This document shows positions 17,457 through 24,377 of a stretch of 27,027 nt of DNA, piece by piece. Numbering within the stretch: position 1 is the first letter of the stretch; each line of letters opens with the position of its first letter. Under the pieces are notes generated by a model. It had not been told where the DNA came from. It ran no database searches and saw only the letters and a program-made list of their open reading frames with translations. A program made the translations under genes and the position numbers. Origin of the DNA: Coemansia sp. RSA 922 (taxonomy: Eukaryota; Kickxellomycota; Kickxellomycetes; Kickxellales; Kickxellaceae); the NCBI GenBank assembly GCA_027577415.1, contig JANBQS010000196.1:1-27027 (forward strand), written 5' to 3'.

Positions 17457-17467
17457 TCGTAGTACGA
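17457..17467. promoter_or_regulatory. Inverted repeat TCGTA-G-TACGA after gene A1
   Basis: Perfect 5-bp arms around one base, 58 bases after the A1 stop. The same 11-mer plus CG follows the A2 stop by 10 bases, within otherwise diverged sequence. It may be a 3' UTR protein site or an operator; function unknown. Confidence 0.5.
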
Positions 17468-18115
17468 CGCTAACGCGTTCTCTTACATACACGCATAGAA
17501 TAGATCTTAGATACTTTCTGCACTAGTCTACAAGTCCAACTTGCCGTTAATTAGATTATTAAGCTTATACACTACATTAACTATAGCCTAGGCTAACTGC
17601 ATGTCTTTGGATACTAGTGGTGCTCTGCTGCCTCTTGACATAGATACCATTGGCTGGGCTATTGCTATTCTGCTGTAGTCTATTCAAGCTGGCCTGCCTC
17701 TAGCTCTTATTTAAAGCTTTAATCCGACATACTTTTAGGAGTATTCAAGTAAAAATATTTATAGCCCTATAGTTACTTTTGCTTTTATGTAGATTGTCTT
17801 CAGTATACGCCCTAGCAGCTATTTGTCGTCAGTAGTTCAAATCAAGCAAAAGATACTGCCGAGTACATGGCCTATAATGGAGAGACAATAAAATAATAGT
17901 AGTGAGGAAAAAAAAAGAGAAAACTGCCAGGAAGGACATTTTTCAAGCGCTCTTTGGGGAGAGTAGCCAGCACGATTTTTCCCTCTTTGTAGCCAAGACC
18001 TTGCCAACAATTATTGCTTTTTTCCGACCAGGCTCTTTGAACCCCCTTTGTATTTTTTTTGCGGGTAGACATCAACTACAACCAACCGTGGAATTGAAAG
18101 AGACGCTTTCAAGTG

Positions 18116-18127
18116 AGTGACGTCACT
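18116..18127. promoter_or_regulatory. CRE/ATF-type palindrome upstream of gene B1
   Basis: AGTGACGTCACT is a perfect 12-base palindrome containing the full CRE core TGACGTCA, the known site of CREB/ATF-type bZIP factors. It lies about 210 bases before the upstream B1 ATG and about 110 before the TATA-like run, a usual position for an upstream activator or stress-response site. Binding is inferred. Confidence 0.55.
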
Positions 18128-18335
18128 GTGACGACACAGTCAATGTCTTCTTCCAAAAGAAACATCCTTCAATCCAACCGCAGCATGGAAAAACGCTTCC
18201 AACAGCCGTACACTGAAGGGTCGTTTCTAATAATAAAAAAGCGAGTGCTTCTTCTCCTCCTTGCTCTCCCTTTTTCTCCTTATTTTCTTACTCCACTCAT
18301 ATCCACTTTTTTTTTACCAACTATTGCACTGACCA

Positions 18336-18746
18336 ATGGTATTCACCCACCCGTATTCAAATATTAGACCTTCTAGCCACATCGCTACACCTCAAGAGCG
18401 TTCTACAATGCTTACAGTGTATTATGACATAAGTGGTGTGTTTGAACAACAGAAGGCACGTCTTTTAGATAATGATATTCCCATTAACAAACTGTTGTCT
18501 GGGATGTTGCATGGCAAGTATTTAAAAACCCCCCTTCCTGAGGGGTTAACAGTATATGTGTTTAAAAGGATAGTAGGGAATACATGGACAGAATGCAATC
18601 TAACTAGCGTGCTGGATTTTGAACTTGGAAGCAATGCAGAGTTGTATGTGTCTGACAAGAGTGGACCAAGTGATGGCGAGGATTCGGATATAAATACGTT
18701 TGTCAATAAGTTTATCAATGTGCTTAGCCCAGCATGTATGAGGTAA
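18336..18746 (+). CDS. Small protein of unknown family, paralogue B1 (possible Crinkler-header-like fold)
   Basis: 136 residues from the ATG at 18336; a second in-frame ATG at 18408 would give 112. The first gives an N-terminal extension about as long as that of B2 and lies about 100 bases after a TATA-like run, so it is used, though the second is possible. Visible pattern: strand LTVYYDISG, helix INKLLSGML, strand LTVYVFKRI, then W, then DFELGSNAELYVSD and a helix. The same order recurs in B2, and the ending has the same form (Met-Arg-stop, bases ATGAGGTAA). The strand/helix order recalls the ubiquitin-like header of Crinkler (CRN) proteins, which is inference without database support. ATGAG-GTAACA at the stop could also be a splice donor. 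Confidence 0.6.
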   Translation: MVFTHPYSNIRPSSHIATPQERSTMLTVYYDISGVFEQQKARLLDNDIPINKLLSGMLHGKYLKTPLPEGLTVYVFKRIVGNTWTECNLTSVLDFELGSNAELYVSDKSGPSDGEDSDINTFVNKFINVLSPACMR

Positions 18747-19095
18747 CAACTGTGGCCTCAGCTGGAGCATTGGGCACATCATACCTGGACACCTAGAGCA
18801 TGTACAGAGCAAGAATACATCTGTGGTTAATTTTTCAACTATTGTCTTAAGAACAAGAGTATCCTGACATTTAGAGTAACAGAAGTATATACAGCTATAT
18901 TATTCCTCAATATAAATTATTACTATAATATTTTCAATTTTTAGGAGTCATTTTATTGCCAATAAACACGACGGAAGATCAAAATAGGAACCGTATTGTA
19001 TTGTTTACCCTGGTTACTCATTTGTGTCCCGCGACGCCGACGCTGCAACAAGAGAGTAGCATGGCAAGGATAGACGAGTCAACGATCGTGGTGCA
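18747..19095. other. Gap downstream of gene B1
   Basis: 349 AT-rich bases. The one notable item is a pyrimidine-rich TTTTCAATTTTTAG (ending at about 18944), which looks like a 3' splice site. Joining it to the GTAACA at the end of B1 would add only about 14 codons, so no gene model is proposed from it. Confidence 0.35.
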
Positions 19096-19263
19096 TCAGG
19101 GCTTAAGGAGTTTATAGTTGTTATTGGCATTTGTCACGCCTCTGTGAGACTCATAACTATGCTCGTAAAATTCCTGAATAGTGGGAAACACTGTGGAGCA
19201 AGTAAGACATAGAACAGGAGGCTCGGCTTCCTCCCATTCGACCTTTTGCATGTTAGACGGCAT
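19096..19263 (-). CDS. C2H2 zinc-finger microprotein
   Basis: 55-residue ORF from the ATG at 19263. It has one canonical C2H2 finger, CLTC-x12-H-x4-H (CLTCSTVFPTIQEFYEHSYESH), with hydrophobic residues at both core positions (Phe four residues after the second Cys, Phe two before the first His). An acidic VEWEEAEPP segment precedes it and NNNYKLLKP ends it. A chance ORF would be unlikely to carry so exact a finger. It is either a stand-alone microprotein or one exon of a larger minus-strand gene; no clear splice acceptor is seen just upstream of the ATG. It lies between the two duplicated cassettes and has no second copy in the window. Confidence 0.6.
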   Translation of the reverse strand: MPSNMQKVEWEEAEPPVLCLTCSTVFPTIQEFYEHSYESHRGVTNANNNYKLLKP

Positions 19264-19725
19264 GGCAGTAATTAAATAAATTTGTTTTGAAGTGGAAAAT
19301 GTCAAGTATTGAGATGGATATATTTGTATGAATAGCAATGCTGCAATTTATTGACTTCCTCCGTGCCAACAGTGCCTTTAAATAAGAAAATGTGAACGGA
19401 CTCTCATCGGAGTTGAATGATAAGTCAGGACACTTGAAAACATATGACTCAGTACTTCCATTGTGTCATATGTGAAGTTTAGTGCTTGAAATCAGTTCCT
19501 TTGACATCTATCACCTTACGCCTATCAGACCTGGTGTTAAGATGGCAAGGTAATCCAAGCAGGGCCAGGTCAGGTAGATTTCTAATACTTGGCACTTTTG
19601 TTGAAATCCCTTAATCAACTAGTTACTGACGAGTGGCTAAACTCAGCTTGGCTCACACGATTCGGCTTACACTATTTCGAATAGGGTGTCAAAAATGCCA
19701 AGCATTTGTTTCGCAGCTTATTTCA
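19264..19725. other. Gap between zinc-finger ORF and second duplicated unit
   Basis: 462 bases; no gene or clear regulatory site seen. It would include the promoter of the minus-strand zinc-finger ORF. Homology to the first duplicated unit begins abruptly at 19726. Confidence 0.35.
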
Positions 19726-19833
19726 ACACGTTGATTAGATTACTCTGGTCCTGAATCAATGGTGACAAAGCTCGTGAGAAACATTAGTATCTCTGTGTAT
19801 TTTCTTTTGCATTTTCAAGTCAGCTTGGCTTGG

Positions 19834-19963
19834 CAGTTCTTTAGAAGCTTGCCTGCAATCAACCATGTCGGTGTTTGAAAATGTGTGCATCCGACTAGCT
19901 CTTAGAAAGGCAATCAGCTTGACTGGGAGGCTCTTTAGACGACATGTCTTTCAGTACCATTAG
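19834..19963 (+). promoter_or_regulatory. Highly conserved 130-base upstream block, copy 2
   Basis: Matches 16518-16647 at 126 of 130 positions without gaps, 491 bases before the A2 ATG. The four differences are one C/T and a cluster of three within eight bases. Confidence 0.75.
19865..19963 (+). CDS. Candidate conserved 32-codon ORF, copy 2
   Basis: Same frame and length as the ORF in copy 1, with residues 9-11 Ile-Arg-Leu instead of Ser-Gly-Ile and all other residues identical. In this copy the frame stays open upstream to about 19778, in copy 1 only to 16513, so a longer shared protein is not supported. An ORF on the opposite strand of the block is broken by a stop here, so the plus-strand ORF is the better candidate. 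Confidence 0.3.
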   Translation: MSVFENVCIRLALRKAISLTGRLFRRHVFQYH

Positions 19964-20227
19964 GAATTTTATGTCATGTACTGCCTACACTTTCCCATGT
20001 GCTAAATCAGACTGACTTGGTGCCATTCACTGAGAGCCCCACAGTCAAGCACGCAGTCGGGGATTGAAAGTGTCTTTTGTTTCCTATCTACAGCGCCTCC
20101 ACATGACATTATAGTCGTTGTGCACAATGATGGTTGCAGGCGCGTGGTCGAGACTTTGCCGAAACACCTTGTAGCCAGCTATAGCAAGTGTAAGATTTTC
20201 TTTGTCCCCCATTCCAACATATGGCGA

Positions 20228-20235
20228 TATAAAAG
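20228..20235 (+). promoter_or_regulatory. TATA box, gene A2
   Basis: TATAAAAG 97 bases before the A2 ATG, followed by GCGCTGAGAAGAGCCCTGT, closely matching the A1 core promoter. Confidence 0.8.
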
Positions 20236-20324
20236 CGCTGAGAAGAGCCCTGTCTATTCTCCTCTCCAAACATCATACTACAACAGCTAACTGATACACT
20301 ACATCATTTATTCGACATACGCAA

Positions 20325-20699
20325 ATGGGTATACCTACGCACATAATTGACAATGCTCTTCTTAGGGATTATGACAAGGTCAAAGATAATGATGGCGAGG
20401 AGGATGCCAACTTTGGACAAATGATGATAATTGCGACTCACGAGTTGCTGGTTGACCAGATTTACAACTTGCTGATGGAAAAGTTCACATCGAAACTGGA
20501 GTGCTACTATGAAATTAGGGCATACGATAACCCTAAAGCGGGTATGCCAATGGTTGCTAGTGATGACAAACCAATTATATGGATTGCCTGGGACTCATCT
20601 GAAATTCATGAGGACTTGTGCAGCAAATTAGAGAATGCAATCAACAGTTATAACAGCTGGGGCGAGAGTGAGGTGTACCTTTACACTTTTGAACTATGA
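20325..20699 (+). CDS. Small acidic protein of unknown family, paralogue A2
   Basis: 124 residues, paralogue of A1, with the same MGIPT..IDNALLRD start and conserved FGQMMIIAT, LVDQIY, YEIR, MPM, IWI.WD and LENAIN segments. It differs by indels after residue 15, many substitutions in the middle, and a shorter C-terminus (TFEL). The N-terminal codons are also highly similar at DNA level, while the central part is not. No signal peptide, membrane helix or recognised domain. Function unknown. The contrast with its strongly conserved upstream block is the most unusual property. Confidence 0.8.
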   Translation: MGIPTHIIDNALLRDYDKVKDNDGEEDANFGQMMIIATHELLVDQIYNLLMEKFTSKLECYYEIRAYDNPKAGMPMVASDDKPIIWIAWDSSEIHEDLCSKLENAINSYNSWGESEVYLYTFEL

Positions 20700-21250
20700 C
20701 ATAAACAATCGTAGTACGACGTTCAAGCATTCTCTCAAGCCCATGTTTAGATAGTTTTTTAGACGTCTACACAATTTGTTTGCATGTACAACATGACAAT
20801 TATTAGAAGTGTGCGTGTAAACTCCAAGACGCACGGCCAGATCTACTTGGCCCTATTTAAATGTCAGTAGCGTTGCATTGTCTCTTGCCAAGCATTCGTT
20901 GGTGCTAGCGGCCAGTGTTCTTTTTTTTTTTCTGCTTTGCAGCCGAGACTTTATCCAAATTTCCGCTGTCTTCTCTGCACAGCCTTCTAAAGGGCCATAA
21001 AGAGCACAGCCTCTCTGGCACTTAAAATAGTGTGCAAAGAGGGCACTTTAGAAAACTGTGGAAGACTTTTGGGCCCCTCAAAAGCTACCTTTGGCGATAC
21101 TGAGACAGGAAGCTTTGTTGGTGGCCAGCTTTCCAGGCGCCTCCAGTCAACCGCTTGTCTTTTGGTATTTAAAGAATGAGTCGCCCGCCTTGCATTCATA
21201 CAGTTTAACTATCTTAGCTCCATTTTCCCTCTCAACATTTGCTTATCAAC
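20700..21250. promoter_or_regulatory. A2-B2 intergenic region
   Basis: 551 bases with no gene. A poly-T run lies near 20920-20931. A TATA-like TATTTAAAG at 21166-21174 is 85 bases before the B2 ATG and is the probable core promoter. A short stretch (GCAGCCGAGACTTTATCCAA, about 20939) faintly resembles GTAGCCAAGACCTTGCCAA upstream of B1. Confidence 0.5.
20709..20719. promoter_or_regulatory. Inverted repeat TCGTA-G-TACGA after gene A2
   Basis: Second copy of the 11-base inverted repeat seen after A1, 10 bases after the A2 stop. Downstream similarity continues weakly (CATTCTCTCA versus CGTTCTCTTA). Confidence 0.5.
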
Positions 21251-21646
21251 ATGGAGCTCCACCGAATGAATCGCAATGAGTTTTTTTGCTATGCACCCCA
21301 AATGCCACCAATAGGCTATCAAGTAAAGCCAAATGAGGTCTACTTGCAAATTGCCTACAAAATCGGTGGAGACCTAGAGGAGGATCATTGTGGATTGGTA
21401 TTTGATAATGCCACTCCTATGGAGGTTATCGAGGCGTTCAGAAGCAACGGCAAAGACATTATGCCTATAGCAAATATGAGAAGGGTGGTGGTGAAGATTT
21501 CCCATGATGACGTTGGATGGAAAGATTGGGGTATTAATGAGCCCCTGCCATTTAAATTTGGAGCTGGAGGATTCTTGTTCATATCAGATGACCCAAAAGA
21601 TGAGTCTGTCTTGACCTGGATCCTAAGGTCACTGAATATGAGGTAA
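21251..21646 (+). CDS. Small protein of unknown family, paralogue B2 (possible Crinkler-header-like fold)
   Basis: 131 residues from the ATG at 21251 (context CAACATGGA). After about 30 N-terminal residues comes the order also seen in B1: strand LQIAYKIGG, helix MEVIEAFRS, strand RRVVVKISH, Trp residues (VGWKDWGI), PFKFGAGGFLFISDD, helix VLTWILRSL, then Met-Arg-stop. Similarity to B1 is weak in identity but consistent along the length. No signal peptide or membrane helix. The pattern is compatible with a beta-grasp header of the Crinkler type, but no effector domain follows, so this would be a header-only protein. The ATGAGGTAAAC end could alternatively be a splice donor. Function unknown. 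Confidence 0.65.
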   Translation: MELHRMNRNEFFCYAPQMPPIGYQVKPNEVYLQIAYKIGGDLEEDHCGLVFDNATPMEVIEAFRSNGKDIMPIANMRRVVVKISHDDVGWKDWGINEPLPFKFGAGGFLFISDDPKDESVLTWILRSLNMR

Positions 21647-22279
21647 ACAAACTCACGATTGTAGTTAATTGCTGTCCTGAACTGCTCTCCAAGCATGCAT
21701 ACAGCAAGACTGCAGGAACTCTCGGATGGCCTGAGGTGTTGTCAACCAAGAAAAGCGAGCTTCGTGACATGCTGACTTCGTCTTGCAGTGTTGTAAGCCC
21801 TGCCTCTCATGTTAATCAAGGTGGATCATCTCATCCCTCAGCATCACGATCCGCAGCATCACAGTGATACTCATTACAAGAGATCAAGTGCATTGGCTCT
21901 GCAGGCCAAGATGCCACGGCTTTAAAAGCCAATATTTCTTCCTCTAGCTTTCATATTCGTTTTTTCCCCCTTACAATTAAATACTTTTAAAACCATCTTC
22001 TATACTCGTGAACATCTTATTCACGCTAATCTCTCTGTCTTCTTTATTTGCGTACCCATTCTAAGTACACCCCCCTCTCGTAACAACAGCAAGTACGATT
22101 GCTTAATTGTTGGGCTTTGTACAATAGATGTGCTTAATTTTTTTAAGGGGTGATCGAGGGTTGATTGAAACCTCGATCACTTTCGACTTGGCCATTTTGT
22201 TTCGTTCGTCCGTAGTGGATTCAAATTGAAGTCTGTTTACTATTGTTTTATTTTTTGCTTCTAAGATTGCAATTTAGAA
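21647..22279. promoter_or_regulatory. Intergenic region before the acidic nuclear-type gene
   Basis: 633 AT-rich bases. It holds a CAGCATCAC direct repeat (about 21839-21862) and a 10-bp-stem hairpin at 22150-22180. No gene is supported. A short ORF overlapping the next gene from 22243 is a frame shadow. Confidence 0.4.
22150..22180. repeat. Perfect 10-bp inverted repeat, loop 11
   Basis: GTGATCGAGG and CCTCGATCAC flank an 11-base loop, with a T-rich run just before. It lies 100 bases before the ATG of the next gene, so it is probably in its promoter or 5' leader. It could be a stable RNA hairpin or a dimeric factor site. Confidence 0.7.
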
Positions 22280-23743
22280 ATGACGCGAAATGGCAAACAC
22301 TCGGCAGAATTGCAAACCGGGTTCCAGGTCGGAGCAGGCGACCTAGAGGGGCTAGTTTTCATATCTGGGCCATGCTCAGCGCTTCCCAATCACTGCTCAC
22401 GGCGACGAATTCCCAATGGAGTAGTGTACAGACCCGAAGTAGAAGTTAGAGATGGGTCAGAGCGGCTCTACAGCAAGTACAATCTAGCGCTGTTCGAGGT
22501 TCTTGACAAAGAGCCATCGGGCGCTTTACTAGGCGTGGAAGATCATGACGAAGGACCTGCAGCTGCCGTACTTAGACGGCGGCGGTGGCGACAGTCCAAT
22601 GAAGGCAGTTCAGAACAACGCGTGGCAAGGGCGGCAGCGTCGAAGCGAGAAGCAGCAGATGAGGTCGAGGATACTAGCGATGAGCACTATCGAAAGCTGC
22701 ACCGCAAGCCAGAGTATATGGAGCGAAGAATACGCAATCGCGAGATTGAGCTGTATCAGTACGCGCAGTGGCAGGAGGGCCAGAGAATGGGCTCAGAGCG
22801 ATGGCGACAGCTCAACGGCAGCCACCAGCATCTGGCCGCACACCTGCAATTGGGACATGTTGGCGGTGGAAGCGAGGCTGGCGGCAGCGATGCAACTGGA
22901 GCCACACAGCCACAGAGCCGATGTGCTTCGCCGATGCCTCTTAGTGCTAAGCCCAACAACGGCAGCCGAGTAGCGGCGGATGCGGGCGCTACCAAGGTTG
23001 AGGAGGCGGATATTGGTGATGGCACGGCACTGATCAACGAGACGCTGCGGCGGTTGGATGACATGCAGACGTCAGATACCACTAGAAAGCGATTTAAATC
23101 TGGCATGCGAAATGAGTTAAAGGCTCTCTTGGACTCGTCTGGATATCAGGATGCCCGGGCCCGGAGTGCCGCTAACAATACCGAGGACAACACTGGTAGT
23201 GGGAATGATGCGTCGCGAGCTGTTGCCAAAGAGTCCCCGTCTCCACCGTCGCCGCAGGTAGTAACCAGTGCGTCGAATGCTGTCAGTAATACATCGATAG
23301 TCAGCGCGGATTTGATAGCAGCCAGCGGAGATACCATACAGCAACAGCAGGCGCCACTATCGGAATCTGAGCGCAGAGTAGCGCATCTCGGTGGCACTAT
23401 CTTGGAGCAACTGCTAATACAAGCAGCTCGATTGCCACCACTGGCAGATGAAGAAGCCTCTGACGATAGCGAAGAAAGCGAGGGCGAGGCGAGTGACAAA
23501 TCCAGCGATGAAGAAGATGAGGTCAGTGAGGAAGCTAGCGATGAAGACGGCGAGAGCCAGAGCAACAATGGCAGTAGCGACAGCGATGACAGCCAGGAGG
23601 GCGACGCTGACAATGCCTCGGAGGCGCCTGAAGCGGAGGATGAGGAGGATGCGGGCGACAGCTGCTGCTGCCCGCGCGAGTTTGAGCTGCCTCAGCGCTT
23701 ATTCGGGCATATGACCAAGCAGCGCGAGCAGCAGCGCCTCTAA
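22280..23743 (+). CDS. Nuclear-type protein with Sas4-like basic motif and acidic tail
   Basis: 487 residues. The N-terminal 80 residues (GLVFISGPCSALPNHC, then YRPEVEVRDGSERLYSKYN) look folded but are not recognised. Residues about 133-165 hold a charged helical motif, LHRKPEYMERRIRNREIELY, which resembles the H-R-K-x-E-x-x-E-x-R-x-R-N-x-E pattern I associate with the fungal Sas4 domain of histone acetyltransferase complexes; this comparison is from memory and tentative. A Gly/Ser/Ala-rich linker follows, then a long acidic Asp/Glu/Ser stretch (about 390-460), a CCCP cluster, and the end FGHMTKQREQQRL. The layout suggests a chromatin-associated protein. The ATG at 22280 is preceded by a TAG in frame. 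Intronless. Confidence 0.65.
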   Translation: MTRNGKHSAELQTGFQVGAGDLEGLVFISGPCSALPNHCSRRRIPNGVVYRPEVEVRDGSERLYSKYNLALFEVLDKEPSGALLGVEDHDEGPAAAVLRRRRWRQSNEGSSEQRVARAAASKREAADEVEDTSDEHYRKLHRKPEYMERRIRNREIELYQYAQWQEGQRMGSERWRQLNGSHQHLAAHLQLGHVGGGSEAGGSDATGATQPQSRCASPMPLSAKPNNGSRVAADAGATKVEEADIGDGTALINETLRRLDDMQTSDTTRKRFKSGMRNELKALLDSSGYQDARARSAANNTEDNTGSGNDASRAVAKESPSPPSPQVVTSASNAVSNTSIVSADLIAASGDTIQQQQAPLSESERRVAHLGGTILEQLLIQAARLPPLADEEASDDSEESEGEASDKSSDEEDEVSEEASDEDGESQSNNGSSDSDDSQEGDADNASEAPEAEDEEDAGDSCCCPREFELPQRLFGHMTKQREQQRL

Positions 23744-24377
23744 AGTCTGTTTTAGGAAGGTGCGGGATCTGGGTCCTTGCGAAGTGGGTGTGGCGTTCGG
23801 GTCAACGGAGGCTTTCCGCTGAGCGCTGATTTCCTGTCTTATTTGCCGGTCTAGGCAACGGCCTGTGCTTGGAGAAAAACAAAAGAGGCTATTTTTAGGG
23901 GGGGTTGCGAAAGAGGAATGAGACCTGGGCGCGTCTTGGTCTATCACTCTTGTGGCCAAAAATAAAAGACGAGGATGGCCCAGAATGGCGCTCACTGTGA
24001 CGACTTTTTTCTTGCTGCTTTTAGAGGTCTGGGCCTCACACTCGACTTCTTTAGTCCTTCTTTCTTTCTTTCCTTGTTCATTAAATTTGCACTACCTCTA
24101 AATTATTATTTTTTATTGTGCGGGTGCTTTGTGCTTTGGTCGCCAGGGCAAAAAGTCTCTCACAGCTCACGAGTTCTCACCTTCAAGGGAAATTTGACCA
24201 CTGAATATACATTTTTTTTCCTTTTCTCTCGTCTATTTTTTTTTCTCTTCTTTTTTTTATTTGTCGCCGTTCGTTATTCCTCGAATTTGCTCTACGCGCT
24301 AGCTTTCTCCCTAGCTCTTTTATACACGTTGCTTGGGTCTTGACACATATAGAGTGCGTTATTTGGACCGCGTACAT
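23744..24377. promoter_or_regulatory. Intergenic region and kinase-gene promoter
   Basis: 634 bases between the acidic-protein stop and the kinase ATG. The second half is strongly T- and C-rich with several poly-T runs (for example 24211-24260), typical of a fungal leader. TTTTATAC at about 24318 is a weak TATA candidate 60 bases before the ATG. Open frames here are low-complexity and unsupported. Confidence 0.45.

Larger units (their letters stand above)
17400..18335. promoter_or_regulatory. A1-B1 intergenic region
   Basis: 936 AT-rich bases without a convincing gene. It contains the TCGTA-G-TACGA element (17457), a perfect palindrome TAGCCTAGGCTA (17584-17595), a CRE-type palindrome (18116-18127), an AT-rich TATA-like run (about 18226-18238) and a C/T-rich leader before gene B1. 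Confidence 0.5.
19726..20699 (+). repeat. Duplicated unit, copy 2 (upstream region plus gene A2)
   Basis: Partner of 16411-17399. The distance from the homology start to the ATG is again 599 bases, although much of the intervening sequence has diverged, so insertions and deletions balance. Confidence 0.9.

Noticed and set aside
21643..21960. A defined second exon for gene B2
   Set aside because: Several possible acceptors exist (for example CTGCAG at about 21715 and CCTCTAG at about 21950), but each gives only a short unrecognised tail, so no model could be chosen.
16318..22279. tRNA, transposon or CRISPR structures in the accessory region
   Set aside because: Looked for tRNA-like folds, terminal inverted repeats with transposase fragments, and regularly spaced repeats; none seen. 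The repeats found are a two-copy collinear duplication.
23146..23613. 155-codon minus-strand Ser/Leu-rich ORF
   Set aside because: Mirror image of the acidic Asp/Glu/Ser stretch of the plus-strand gene; a compositional artefact.
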